From Ichthyophonus hoferi (taxonomy: Eukaryota > Opisthokonta > Ichthyosporea > Ichthyophonida > Ichthyophonidae): a stretch of 64,000 nt of DNA. The stretch lies in the NCBI GenBank assembly GCA_002751075.1, contig NAOQ01000002.1:28378-92377 (forward strand). Reading direction: 5' to 3'. Position 1 is the stretch's first letter, and each line of letters opens with the position of its first letter. The position numbers were made by a program, and so were the translations under genes. The notes under the pieces were generated by a model that was not told the DNA's origin, made no database searches, and saw only the letters and a program-made list of their open reading frames with translations. This document shows positions 37,001 to 50,395 of this stretch, piece by piece.

Positions 37001-39178
37001 GATGAAAATTACGTTGTGTTTTGTTCATGACATTGGCTGGTGAATGGAGGGACTAAATACCTTAGGAAACATACATATTGTAAGCTTCTTATCATATAAA
37101 TATAATAGATTATTATTGTGTGATTGTGAACGAATCCTTTCTAACATGCAAATGCATGCTATCATATATAATATCCTGTTCTCATAATATCAGATATTAA
37201 TAAATATACATACAACACTATCAGGTCTATTACGACAAGAGAGAGATATGTTAGTGAAGATTGCAGAGATGCGTGAGGTGCATGGTGGAAAGCTCCCAGC
37301 ACCAGCCCCTTCAAAGACTGTGAGTGTATAGGTGTTTCTATGCTACTCACTGGTCCAATACCAATGTGGCCTATCTACATGTATATATGTTGTTTGTATT
37401 AATAACTTTGGATCCCTGTGTTGTATATATAATTGCTTGCTACTCTGCTTACCTATCATTTTTGTTTTAGTGTTTATGTTTATCTTGATTTTTATTCTTG
37501 CCACATTTTACTTTATCAGGCTTTTATGTTGTGTTATTTTTAATTTTTAGCATATTTTAATTCTTTGAATGACCTGCACATACTAAAACTTCTTTTAATA
37601 CATTTTCACACTTGTGCAGTCATTCAAGCCATTTACGATTACTAAGGAGATGGTGAAGGTGTTTGGACGGGGTTATCCCAGTCCTTATACCATGACAGTA
37701 GAGCAAGCTGCAGCAAAGGAACATGATATGGGCTGGCACAACCATAGCCATTCTAATCACGGGTGAGTTGTAAGGGCATGTAGAAGGATGAATAAGAGAC
37801 GCGGTAGGGAGTGAATGGAGATAGACAGAGGTAGTATGTATGTATGTGTGTTTGGGAATTTATGTTTGCGTCCATGTGCTTACTATCTTTATTACTTTAG
37901 AGTCCTGGATAAAGCAGGGGCTGACGATTAAGTATATAGTAATGGTATTCTTTTAATTGATTATGCTAATTTGGCCCATTAGAAAGACGGAGGATGATGG
38001 TGAGGGAGACTTGTCATTAGAGCAGGATAATCGGGCTGGTTATGAGGCCTGTGATGCCAAGACTTACAAGAGTAGGAAGTGGGATGCCCATACAGATGGT
38101 ACGTATGGCGGGTGTAGTTCTTATATATACTCTCGCTTTCTCTCTCTCCCTCTCGTATTGTTTTCTCTGTTTTTCACCAGGCCTTGTCTATGACTAAATC
38201 GTCTTCTATTTGATCTAAAATATTATTTTTGGTACTAATAAGTTGACTCTATTATTATGAGATCTAATGATGGTCTTGATAGGTTACGGCACAAACGACT
38301 TTTTTTTTTAATATGAAAATAGGCAAGTGCAGTTAACATTATCATGCATACCACAAAGATTATACATATTACATATGTCACATTAAAAACATTATACATA
38401 TCAAATACCTATTAGTGGTTGCAATTAGGCAAGGCTGTGGTAAGTGCACTATGATAGTATGTAGGTCTTTATGTATACATAATAGTGTGTCCAGTAGCGT
38501 GTATGATGGTATAATAATGTATGTGTATATGTAGGCATGCGAATATGCCTGTAAGATAGCAGATAGGATGTGGGATATTATGCAAGGCTCAATCAATTAT
38601 CCATTGTATATATTAAATTAAATTTGACCAATCTCTACTGTGATTGCCTGAGATCTTTGATTTCTGGCCCTCGCCATTGGTGTATGGCACCTAGTTACCT
38701 GTGAGAAAAAGTTTGGGCTTATATAATTGGTAGATGTAAATATGGAAACATTTTTTAATGATGACTTGACTGACTTATGATCGACTTACCTGCCGTTGAG
38801 ATATCTGATTGATAGTGATAGTAGTACAGGTACATTGAACCAATAGATTAGACCCGCTTGTAGAATCAGCAATTAATTATTGGATAAGAAAGAGACACGT
38901 AAAATCCTTGGTGACAACAATATAATTGTTATTGCGAATGTGTCAAATATAGCTACATAGACAGTATTGGAAAAATAACTCAAAGTATCTAATTAATTAA
39001 GCGATAATTACTACACAGACTGAAATAGACAGAATGCCTATTTATTTGCGTTATATTTATGACTTGCTCTTAATTTAACCCTTTCTATCCCTCTATACAG
39101 ATATATGTTTATATTATCTAATCAATTACCCACACAGTTACCCCCTCGGGAATTGGCAATCGATACAACAAGAGTTAG
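34075..39178 (+). CDS. IGBP1: TAP42/IGBP1 (alpha4) PP2A-family regulator, 325 residues
   Basis: Ten exons in full phase agreement: 34075-34173, 34336-34448, 34896-34983, 35385-35441, 36009-36101, 36698-36830, 37225-37319, 37620-37762, 37983-38098, 39138-39178. The length of 325 is close to human IGBP1 (339). Diagnostic parts are the helical N-terminal half with RYILAPTYLGHL (family form DLKYLLLPYYLGEL), FKPFTITKEMVKVFGRGYPS (family FxxFxLTRxQxQAKVFGAGYPS), MTVEQ, and the C-terminal KWDAHTD...PSGIGNRYNKS (family DDWKDxxPRGxGNRxN). Known role: a cytosolic chaperone-like subunit that binds nascent or inactive PP2A, PP4 and PP6 catalytic subunits, downstream of TOR in yeast. The start MAELRSLEEQF follows an acceptor, so a non-coding first exon is likely. 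The last intron is about 1 kb and the final exon holds only 13 codons. Confidence 0.92.
34793..34815. repeat. (TG)n microsatellite in IGBP1 intron 2
   Basis: About eleven TG units lie shortly before exon 3 of the IGBP1 gene. Exon 3 itself starts at 34,896. Confidence 0.95.
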
Positions 39179-39567
39179 TTTACTCTCTGCTAGTGTATGC
39201 TAACACGTGGAATGTATTTCTATACCTATCGAGGTCAATGGTGAAACATTTAATAACAAAGGTACCATTATCTAAAAACTGGACTGAAAATTAAAAATTA
39301 AATATATTGATGCAAGGTTGTAGAAATGAAAATTTTACTTTATTAATAACTAAATCAAACGGCAGAAATTCATGAACTATTTATTGGTGTACGCCTGCTA
39401 TATACTTATTATTTATTATAATTATAACAGTTTGTCAGATATTTATATAATATATCTCACATTAATAATATGACTTAAAGTAGCCTCCGAGTGTGCAACA
39501 AGTTTTTAAGACATGCTGTTAGGGCGTAAAGAAAAATAGTCCATAAGCAGGTTTGTTAAATGATGTT
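39179..39567. other. 3' flank of IGBP1
   Basis: AT-rich sequence follows the IGBP1 stop codon. It probably contains the 3' untranslated part, and nothing else is seen. Confidence 0.4.
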
Positions 39568-39770
39568 AAAACAGGAATATTTAATTAATTTAGGTAATTC
39601 TTTATATATCCATAATCATATAATATTATAATATTGCTAGCAATTACTATTACATACATAGTCTGAAAAAATAGTTGGTGCAATCTATTGGTGTTGAATG
39701 CCAATCCAAGATGATCGATCAAACTTTTGCCAGCCAATGGTAGAACCTGCAAATATAATAAGCCATTCTA
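39568..39770 (-). repeat. dispersed repeat A, inverted copy
   Basis: Read in reverse complement it matches 33,279-33,480 over about 200 bases, with many small differences that suggest an old family. It also supplies the joint that is split in the copy at 22,905-23,865. Confidence 0.75.
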
Positions 39771-40299
39771 CATCACGTTATGCAGTCTAGATTGTTAAAT
39801 TTTACTACATTGTAATTGTGTAACATTTTATTATTACAATTATCCTATTGTACAGATATATAAATTTGTTTATTGTGGCAATTTAGTGCTGGATTGCCAT
39901 ATGTGATACCACAATTTGAAAACGCAGTTGTTCTAAAGTATTCATTGAGTTTTAAATTATAATTATTTTTCTTCCTAGACAAAAACATAACTGCGAATCA
40001 AAATGCACTGCCAAGCATTCTTATTGTATTGAGTATCGTTTTTAAGGATGTTCCCCTTGTTGGACAAACCAATCAGATAGGAATAGCTTTACTGATCAGC
40101 AATATTATCAAATTAGGGATTATTTTCTGACTAACTCAAGACTGGCCTTGAGGGGCAAACCAACCACATAGGAGGTTTTCCTTTATCATTCATTGGTTTC
40201 TCCATAAATCCTTTGTACAACAGAAACTATTAGTCAATCCACATACGAACTTATGCTTCACTTGTTATTAATTTGTAATTATATGACTTACAAGTTTCT

Positions 40300-43200
40300 C
40301 TTAATAAAAACACATTTTTTTATATCTTTTTACACAAAATATGCTAACAGGGTTATGGGTATTCCACACAACTCTTCACCATCACTGGTGCCAACTACTC
40401 AAAATCGTGAACAATAATATGAGAATGATTTTGTACTCAACAGCTGGGCCCACAGTCCCTGCTTCCCCTCCAACTAAACCAATATACTGCTATATATCTC
40501 CAATATTTATGCAGCACACAAGGCCTTCATATATGATGTCATCTTAAGGATTCTAATATCAGGCTAGAATTGATCAACCAAAGGAATCACTATAGTTTGC
40601 AACACCAGAACACTGCTGATATATCGCCAACAAACATTCCGTATTTACAATCTAGGACGTTGAGCAACTTTATTCCAGTGATGTATATTCTGGGGTCTGC
40701 TATTCCTATTTACAGGAAAACGTTCAGAATACTTCCTTTTTAGAATGGTTCAATACTATTGAAATATTAATTCAGATACACACAAGACTTTTCCTGTCTT
40801 ACATCTTTACCAGTCAATGCCTTACATTATGGCATTACAGCCAGGAATGGAATTTATAAAACAGTTTATTTGAATTTACATAAGGTTTGAGTGAACAAAA
40901 ACAACTTACTATTGGATCAAACTGTGACACTTTATGTTCCCAAATCTGGGTGAAATTGGTTGCCCTGTATAGCCAAATGCCAATTGCCTACATGCCAACA
41001 TTGTGCAACAATTTGCAAAACACTAGGTCTTCAGCAGATGGCACAGTAATCTCATATGTTGCTAAAATTCAATAGATGGCAATTCAACTCAACTCACTGG
41101 ATCAATGTTGTCAGACTATCAACATTGACCTTCTTTCAAAAATTAAGTTAGATTTGCATGCAATTCCATTTTATAAAAATTAAATAATAGTTGGCCAGCA
41201 GTTGAAGGTTACATAATAAATAAGTTTTCCAATATTTTTACTGTATATGAAGGTGATAATCATCAAGCAAATCAACACATTTCTTCAAATTCTGATAAAG
41301 CTTTTTTGGACATTAGATAGTGAAATTAACAAAAAGACTTGTGTCATACATCTCCTTGTCAATTTCTGAAATAACTTTTAAAAAATTTGTTCAATATGAA
41401 TTCAGTGTTAATGAAGCATGATTATTCAAGCTAGATGTCATTGATTTAGGATTGGAAGAAAGATAAAGGTGCACTGGATATCTGTAGAAAGAACAAAATT
41501 ATGTTTCTTTCCTATTATGATGGGCCAAAGAATGGTCTTATATCGACTCATACTGAGATGTAAAACGATTTGCTCAATCAAGTTTTATGTCTATGAAAAT
41601 GGATTTAGTTGATGTTACATAGTTTCCTGCCAATCTACTGGCCTGTCAGTATAATTAATATGATTTTAAAATAACAACACTTTCCCTACATCTCTATATA
41701 CCTATTAATATGTTACCCTAGTTATGTAGAGTTACTAGTGAGCACATTTGAATGAACTCAGTTTGGGTCAGTTGGGCCCAAAGCTGCCAAGGTTTGTTGC
41801 CAGAATAATATAGACTGCTTAAGGCTATATAATCATTTCTCGATTTTGCATACACTGCTTAAGAAATTGGAATTCACCAACCCCTCAAGCTGGTATATGA
41901 TGATCTCCTTAACTAGTTGGTGATTTCCCAGGGTAATGAGGCTTTGTACATGCATATCTTCTCTACCAGTGTACCATTTTGTTATGTCCCTACTACATGA
42001 GATTTGGCTGATTTAAAATTTCAAGTTTTAGCTACTGTTAGGAGGATTAGTATAGTCATTAAAGAGCACATGGAGGACTCAGTTTCAAAGTAGTTTACAT
42101 ATGCTCCTTAATGTCCTAATGAATCCTCCTAGCAGTGGTTGCACCCCACAGTTTCTAAATGGCAAGCTAGTTAAAAAGATTATCATATACCTGCTTGAGA
42201 TATTTGTGAATTCCAATTTTTTAAGCAGTGTAAGCAAAATCAAGAGATCATTATATGACCTTAAGCAGTCTATATTATTCTGGCAACAAACCTTGACAGC
42301 TCTGGGCACAGCTGACCCCAGCTGAGTTCATTCAAATGTGCTCACTACTAACTCTACATGACTAGGGTAACATATTAATAGGTATATAGAGATGTAGGGA
42401 GAGTTTTGTTATTTTAAGCTAGTAATTAGAATTATCTAAATTTATTGATTACTGAGTAACTAACCTCGCACTGCACTATTTAATTGGTTAATTTTATCTA
42501 GCTTTATTTAATTGAAGTTGGGATTCATAAGAAAATTAGTAGTGCAATGCTTATAAATGAATAATTTTATGATAAAATTTATCTTGACATAATTAACTAA
42601 TATACTGATTGGTCCACGACTCAGCCAGGGTATCTCCATAGATTCAATCTCTATTTTTCATTGTAGAAGGTATTACATTTAAAGTAGTACATCCCTGCTA
42701 TGGCATTGAGGAATAAGTCTGAGTGAAAGAGGTAGTATAAGTGATGCTATATATATTCGTCCCCTTGTAATAAGGAAATAGGCTTAAATTCCAATCCTTA
42801 GCTATCTTTGTTAGAACCATACTAAGTATACTGACAGGCCAGTAAATTGACGGGAAACTATATAACACCAAATCAGTCCATTATTAAGGATTGAAAATAA
42901 TGATGACTTCTAATTTTTTATATTTTAACATGAGTGAACATCTAAGACCATCTTTCAGTTCATGAAAATAGGGGAAAAAAAACCATTGTTGTTCTTTCTA
43001 TGGACATCCAGTAAGTTAAGCAGATAGCATTATTCTAAAACTTTCTTCTTCTGATCTTAAATCATTAACATCCAGCTTGACAAATTAACCTCCACTGAAA
43101 CTTGGTCAGTACTGAACATGATTTTGGAAGCAATATCAGAAATTTACAAGGAGTGCATGAAAACTTGTCAAATGCTAGAGTGTCCTCCCAGGTATACATT

Positions 43201-44100
43201 ACTTTAATGCTGTGCACTCAACAACTCCTTCTAGACAGAGGCCAGTTTACGTAAGTTACAAGATCAGCAAATCCAGGGCAAACAATTCCACAAACAGCAT
43301 TATGAACAGAAACCAACCAATTCTCCAAAAAATAGATAAATAGTGTTCATATCATAATTCTTCTTCTCATTCAAATGAGAAATGTAAGGTTAAAAAAACA
43401 ATTAAACCCTATTCATCAGTATTAAATGGTCACAATCCAATATACTTTCTTCGCAATTGTCTGAGCTCTTCAAAAAACCTAAATTAGTGCATTCCTATTA
43501 TTTTGGACAGTTTTATTTTTTTGGACAGTGGTGCAACTCAATATATGTTTGGGTTAGCTGTAATTCTTTATAATTACATTTTTTCCATTGCATTTCGTTG
43601 TGACTTGGGGTGATGGATCAATCTCCCTATGTCTGAGGGATTATTACATTTTATTCCATAATAAATGGAAAAACAATATTTTATGAGTTTAAAAAGATTC
43701 AATATGTGCCTGACTTAAGGAATCAAGTTCCCATATCACTCAGCACTTTAAAGGATTAAAACATGCAAATTACACATCCTTAAAAAGGAATACTTCACAT
43801 AGGGCCACAGAATGAAGGTTCAGTTGTTGAGAGTAGATAAGATATAAAGTTTCCCTTCTGTAATTAGTATGCAGCACAGGCTATCAAATAAAACAACATA
43901 TAAGCCTTGTGCCTAATTTTTATTTTAGTTATATGGTTAAGTAGGAATGTTTAGTAAAAAAGTATGTTTTCATTAAAGTGTTTAGGGGACATTAACCAGA
44001 ATGGCTTAAGTATATTATTTGCTTGAGTCTCTCCTTGTATTCATTTTTCTTTGTTTTAGAAAGAGGGCTATAATCTCCAAAAAGTGTTCAAAACTAAGGT
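40300..44100. mobile_element. broken Ty1/copia-type retrotransposon region, at least two partial copies in opposite directions
   Basis: A protease-like stretch with its DSGAT active-site signature lies at about 43,530-43,570 on the plus strand, followed to about 43,770 by the part that normally follows it. A reverse-transcriptase-like stretch (copia form LYxLKQS) is seen at about 42,235-42,325 on the plus strand and again on the minus strand at about 41,770-41,850. The two belong to an inverted duplication. The region is old and broken, with far more than ten breaks. No terminal repeats were identified, so its limits are approximate. Several plus-strand frames of 60-75 codons in it are fragments of this fossil or chance. 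Confidence 0.6.
41460..43035. repeat. large imperfect inverted repeat inside the copia-like region
   Basis: The left arm at about 41,460-41,945 matches, in reverse complement, the right arm at about 42,155-43,035. Blocks such as ACTGACAGGCCAGTA, GGTATATAGAGATGTAGGGA, TTATTCTGGCAACAAACCTT and GTGAATTCCAATTT occur in both. The right arm holds about 400 extra bases (roughly 42,412-42,822) that the left arm lacks. The centre is about 210 bases. The arms differ at roughly one base in ten by eye in the best part. Confidence 0.75.
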
Positions 44101-44943
44101 AGTTCTAATAAAAGTAAATGGTGCTTGTCAAAATCTGTTTGTATCAATTTTAAAAAAACAAAACTGAATTGATCCCTTAAAAATAAATCCCAAATAAGCT
44201 TAATCTTGAATCAAATTAACTTTAAATCGCGTTAGCATTCTTAATTCACCTACTGGAATACATATTTTTCTATGAAGGTATCCATATTAGATATCCTCTT
44301 AGTAGCCAAATAACCCACGCAAGTTCTCATAAATGGATTCATATTTTGAAATATTTCATCTGTGATGCAAATTGATGGTTAGGAGATGTGGTTCAAGTTG
44401 TATTTTTTCCATTTTTTACCCCTATATAGGTAGCACAGTATAGGTAGCCAGAGAAGAAAGACAATGAAAACAGAAAGAGGGCTGTACAAAAATAGAATAC
44501 GGAGAAGCATATATATTATATTATAGGGAGCTAAGAATAAATATAATGAAAAATTATGCCAGAGGAATACACCAACAAAGATATTATATATGTGTCTAAA
44601 GAAAAAGAGTTATAGAGAGTGCCCTTACTGGCTTTAGTGACAAGCTCTGACCAAGATACAACAGCTCTTTTAGGATTCTTATGCCCTGCAGCCTTAAACC
44701 GTGGTATAACCCCACTCCAAGTGGCAACGCTGTATCAATAGAAAAACAACAAATGAGAACATTGTATAGAGAGAAAATGTTTCTATATTTCTATAAGTTT
44801 TATCCTTATACAAACGATTATATACCATTTAAAATATATCAGGCTAGGTTTCACCAAATTAAAAGACAGAATGCAATGTCTAATTTAAAAACCATGACAT
44901 TATTTGATTATCATATTATATCTTCAAAAAATCACATACAACT
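44101..44943. other. 3' flank of membrane-protein gene with a possible further exon
   Basis: If the last exon of the minus-strand gene is spliced at 45,016 (CAA then GTAGTA) and does not run to its stop at 44,944, another exon could lie at about 44,620-44,735. There two overlapping frames are open and a GTAAGG donor-like site stands at 44,625-44,630. One frame reads KNPKRAVVSWSELVTKA. I could not choose between them. Confidence 0.3.
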
Positions 44944-47900
44944 TTAAGTGATATTTCTTTTTCCAGTTGACAACGGAACTTGAAAGAGAGAGAATAGTTG
45001 TAAATATTTTACTACTTGCCTAACTTCTTCTTCAAGTGTCGACTCTGTCACAGATGCTATACTTAAAAAATATAGCCATGCTGCTGTCATTATGACCTGC
45101 ATGATTGGTCCATCTTTTATCACCATATTCATCAATTCCAGTGCTTCTTCTACACAACTTGTGCAGCTATTGTATATTTCATTGAAAGCTGTGGGAGACA
45201 TCCTAGTGTATTAGTTCTATTTTGTAGCTACAACAAGTTACTCTATTACTAATTTTAACACAAGTATTCTTTTATAAAACACAATTTATTAATCATATAT
45301 ATGTATATGAGACAGTCATAAGATAAAAAAACAGAATTCACCTGTGAATGCAGCTAATTCTAACATACAGGTGTCTTTAAGGGCAAAGAGTTTCTTGTAT
45401 GTGTGAGAGTGACAACGGTCCCTGGAGAGGTATTTACACAGAATAATACTAACAATCTGTATGATTAAACCATTAGTATCTAATACCTTTACACTTTAAC
45501 TTTTTAAAACTAAAGTAAAATTAAGAATAATCAATCCCAACTATAAGTATCTATCCAAATATATGCCTATACAGCTTATATCTAAAAACTATGTATTAAA
45601 AATACTTAATGCATATAGTGCACTGTACTCAATTATGCCACACAAGTCAACAGACTGAAGGCTTGTGCATATAATAAGGTTTAATACAGATCATCTACTA
45701 CAACCAAACTTATCATCTCCTACATATACTTACACATAATTGGACAAACACTTACTTTTCCAGCATCCTTAGCACCTGGACAAGCACCTGTCTCCTCTTC
45801 TGTTCCAGGAAATCCAACTGAAAGGAAAAAGCGAGGCATTACCCTAGTGGCAAGGTGAACATAAACTCTCAGGGCATCCACCTGTGGAGTGACCTTGATA
45901 TATAAGGGTTTTTACATACACATATACATAGATACATATACACATATATTAAGGTTTATATTAAAATGATACATGTTAGATATATTTATTACTACAAGAT
46001 ACCATATCATCAGGAATAATCAATAAATAACAACCTTACTCTGTTCTAAATCATATGTATACTATATGGGACACAGAAATTTGTATGGAAAATAGAGAGA
46101 ACAAACAAATAGAATAGTAGGAAGAAGGAGAGAGAGAATTTCAAATGTAACTTTAACACCAACCTTGGGTAGGATAGATAGCAACAGAGTGGGGAGGAAG
46201 GGCATCACTTGGGTATAACATTCCACACCAGGTACATACTGGACACCAAATTGTTCTGTAAGCATGCATACCAGTTAGTATCTGATATATTTAAAATAAG
46301 TGTTTTATTTTTTAAGAATTAATGCATTTTCATTTTTAGTATATTGCATGAACTTATTGAAGTAGTTTATTAGACTAATCAAATACCCCATTAAATTATA
46401 TGTAAGACTTTGTTTATTTAATATTCTTTTCACATTTATTCATACCCTTTGATCCCCCCATTTCAGCACAGTCACAATCACGCATACCAATAAAAGAAAA
46501 TGCATCACCTACCATATCCACGTAGGTAGGAAATCCTAATCTTATCCATCTTACATTCTCCATCATGACCTAAATGGTTTGCAAGTGTTCCTCTAAATTT
46601 ACCTGTATTTGATTCCTGGAGGGAAAGGCCATGGAAATGTTAGCAATCTAATACAACAACAAATAAAAATAGAGGGAAAAAAAGAAAAAAAGAAAAAGAA
46701 AAAAAGAAAAAGAAACACAACAAAGATATTGATATATGATCTACTGACTGGTATCTGCACCATGAAATTCTTACGTTTAACAAAAACATGCTCAATATAC
46801 TACATTATTCTTATTCATTTCTCTAAAAGGTTTTAGATGTAGTATGTGTGTGATGCAAATGCTAGCACCTAGAATACAAGATGTAAGTGACAGGCATGAC
46901 TAATATAAACATATTTTAAGGAAAAATGAATTGCATTACATATCAAAAATATATTAACATAATGAGTTATTAACATACCATTGCCTCAACAGCTTCAGAA
47001 GCGATTGCCCAGGAAAAGTTTTGACAATTAAGAGAAGGCATACAATACAAGTACACCACACTGCGTGTGGAGGAAAAAGACCAGTATGTTTATTAGTAGA
47101 CCAGACATACAGTTAAACTATCTACAATAGTACATAAGTATATGTGTAAACTGAGAATAAGCAAAGTAATGAATAGTGTGATAGAGTAATAATTTACCTA
47201 GACAATAACAGAAACATAAACTAATAATATGAGTGACTACAGATAACACTCTGCTATGTAATCTATGATAAAGTACAATAACTATGGCACAATACAGCAA
47301 GAATATTAAATAATTAGATATAAAAACAAACCTTCTATTTCTATCTATATCCTTAATCTGTGAGTAGAAGTTAGTCATTACAGGGGTTTCTTGTAATCCA
47401 AATTCCTTATTGCCTGTACTTAATCCACTCTCTGGAGTTGTTGTTTGATATTTCTTAAAGCGTGCTTTATACTGTAGAGGAAATAATGATGAGCCTTAGT
47501 GTGTCAGTCGTTTAAGCAGCTCAACCAGGGTGAACAGGGTCACATTCAACTCATAAATATATATCAAAGGAAGGGATTATTATTGGAAACTATAGGAATA
47601 ATAACTTAATAAATGATTATCATTAGATACTAAGGAATGCTGCTTTGTTTGCATGCAGCTATTTTCCACGTGATTATATAATTGAATTCATCCTAAACCA
47701 AACGAGAAGATTATTTATGGCTATGTAATTAAAAAGCAGTTAAAAGCCTGTCACACAGTTATACCCTACTTCTTCAATAAAGTGCTCCTTAAACCTTTCA
47801 AGTGTGGCTAGCTGTTGGGTTTCATTAGTGCCAAACTCGGCCAGTATATTTGTGGGCCCTTCAATTACAATAATAAAATGAGCTGCAGTATAGAATGGCT

Positions 47901-50395
47901 TTGTTAGAATATAGGAAACAATAAGAAAATCATAATCATAAATACTATAGAAGAATAATAATGTAGTTGAATAATGATGAGCAAAAAAGCTAAACAAGAT
48001 AATATGTTTATGATATATAAAACACATCCATATTACCTATACACCTAAACGTACAGCCTAGTATATATATCTAACGTGAAAATATAAAAAGATGGATGAT
48101 AAAGTAGCAATACCTGCAAATATATGTACAACTAGACAAATATAGGACCTAGGATCTACATATATATACATCAATACATCAATGCATATTAATATAGAAA
48201 GAGAAACAAAACCTTACTCATAAGATTTACATATGCATCCATAAAATGAACAACCTCATCTCTATACTCTGACGTCTCTGCATTACTCCCAGTATATAAA
48301 TGATTAAGAGTGCGGTTACGATCTCTAATAATTTTCAAGTCTGTATGGAAGATATTAATCAGTGAGATAAAAGTAATAATTGTTAATATGCATATATTTC
48401 AAACTTTTGTTTTTTCCCCCTAGTCTTCCAATATATGAATAAGCCATTTGTTATTTCAAATGAATTCTACATCATCACATAACCTCTTCATTCCATTCTT
48501 ATTAAAATAGCCCTTACGCCACTATACTATAATCTGATTTTACTTAAATGATGTAATAATACTCCACACATACACAATATTTATAATATATAACTACATA
48601 TTATGTAAAAAATAAAAGATATATATATATATACAAAAAGAGAATTAAACATATTCATACCATGCTGTGGAGATTTCTGTGTGAGGTAGTCATACATAAA
48701 TGTCCAGTATCTATTCCTTTCAGAAGGTAGATCAAGACTATACTTGGCTAGTATAAGTCTTCCTTGATTTGTAGGTTCTGTAACTAGCCCCAATCCACCC
48801 TTCTTTTTCTGTATATATATATATGTGTGTGTGTTTTAAACACAGGTTTATTTTGTATACCTGTAAAATAAAAATCAACATATGTATGGACATATATGGA
48901 AAAATATATAAAATAAACAGAAATATTAAACATAAGTGACCAAAAGATACAACAAAAAGCATAGCTAACATAGCAGTAACAGAGAAAATGCCAATATAAT
49001 TATGCATATATGTAAAATTAATAGGTTACTGACCTGCAGTACAGAATCATTAACGCTACTTTTAGTGCTCTCCATATCTTGTTGAGGTACTGACTCTACT
49101 GACCAATCTGAATCTTCACCAGAATCCTCAGTCAAAGTTCTGGCTAAACCCTGCATGTGTTTTGGTGACGATTCTGTTGCCCAAGAAAAATCATTTTCCG
49201 AGTCCTCTATATGTTCTTGAGCTGATAATTCAACTGTCCAATCTAAATTTTCAAATACAGCTAGAGCTTTGATTAAACCCTGATTGGGCTTTGGTGCTGC
49301 TTCTGTTGCCCAATCTTCATTTGATTCTTCACCAATAATACTGGGGGACTTCCAATTTGGCTCTGTAATAACAGTAACTGTAGTTTGATGTTTGTTATTT
49401 AGAGTTGTGCTAGAAGTATCCCTTATATGTTGTTGAGGGAGTGACTCAATTGCCCAAGTAAAGCTTTTTTCAGAATCCTTAACTATTATTTTAAATAGAT
49501 CCATATCTTCTTTTGGCGTAGTCTTTCTGCTAGCCAGAATGCTGTTTTCTATATTAATATTGTCAGGAATGGCATTGGCTACTGTGGAATTATGTCCAAC
49601 AACATCACTTACCTGACTAGAGGCAACTGGTTCTACTACCAATAGATCTATTGCATTTTTGTTAAACAGGATGTTGTTTTTCATATCATTAATGTTGACA
49701 GAAGTTGAAATTGTGAGAGTGGTATTCTGTCCAACAACATCACTTATCTGACTAGAGCCAGGTTTTACTATTAATAGATCCTTGGGCCTTTTCTCAAATA
49801 AGATGCTGTTTCCTATACCATTATTATTGGGGGAGGTTATAGTGGTGGTGGTGGAATGCCGTTCAACAGCACAAGGATTAGCTTTTAGAAGTTTGGGCAC
49901 ATTGGTTGATTGGATTATGGTCGCATTAGATCCAAGAATTAAGTATTCAGAAATTGTTACCTCATTGGTGAGAGGGTTACAAGTAGTGGCAATGAAAATT
50001 TTGGAATGTGTCTCCGGTAGACTGGAAATGACTTTGATAGGCTTTGCTATACTGGGTTTGGCATTGTTGTCCTTGGAAGACTTTTTTCCATTGATAATAC
50101 TCTCAAGGACTAAAGACCCAGGTAAAAAATTGTTGTAAATTATTTTCCAAGGGTAAAGTATTAATAAAATAATAATTATAAAAAGACATTGTGAAAATGT
50201 ATAATGTAGGTAGTTGGTGATCCAAGGCAGGTATGGGGAGATCCAATCTAGGTTTGGGGCAATAAAATCCAGGTGTTGTGTTCTCTGAAGTTGGAGGATT
50301 ACCTGAAAAGAATATTTTACAGGAGTTGAATGAGTCAGAGTGTAGAGAAGTCCAACAGTTATAACTATACATATATAAGCAATATATTTTAACAT
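44944..50395 (-). CDS. unrecognised protein with two N-terminal membrane segments, internal repeats and a helical C-terminal half
   Basis: Eleven exons agree in phase: 49034-50395, 48661-48808, 48218-48340, 47770-47858, 47332-47471, 46979-47060, 46513-46615, 46164-46255, 45756-45817, 45342-45421, 44944-45188, giving 841 residues. Exon 1 starts MLKYIAYICIVITVGLLYTL (hydrophobic residues 4-21, a signal or anchor) and has a second hydrophobic segment at about 70-82. Three degenerate repeats of about 40 residues follow, centred on SSQ[IV]SDVVG and NSIL/NNIL, then four or five acidic repeats of the type DW[AST][TV]ES. Exons 2-11 encode a mostly helical region (LDFLEQKRRQVLVQVLRMLE, ERFKEHFIEE) with no motif I recognise. 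Inference: a membrane-anchored scaffold with its large part on one side. The end is unsure, since a donor at 45,015 could extend it. Confidence 0.65.

Noticed and set aside
45818-45890. Possible extra exon reading VDALRVYVHLATR separated from exon 9 of the membrane-protein gene by a 25-base intron
   Set aside because: A 25-base intron is implausible here, and exon 8 already joins exon 9 (starting at 45,817) in phase at a strong acceptor.
49782-50138. 118-codon plus-strand frame
   Set aside because: Antisense to exon 1 of the membrane-protein gene, whose frame is four times longer and carries the repeats.
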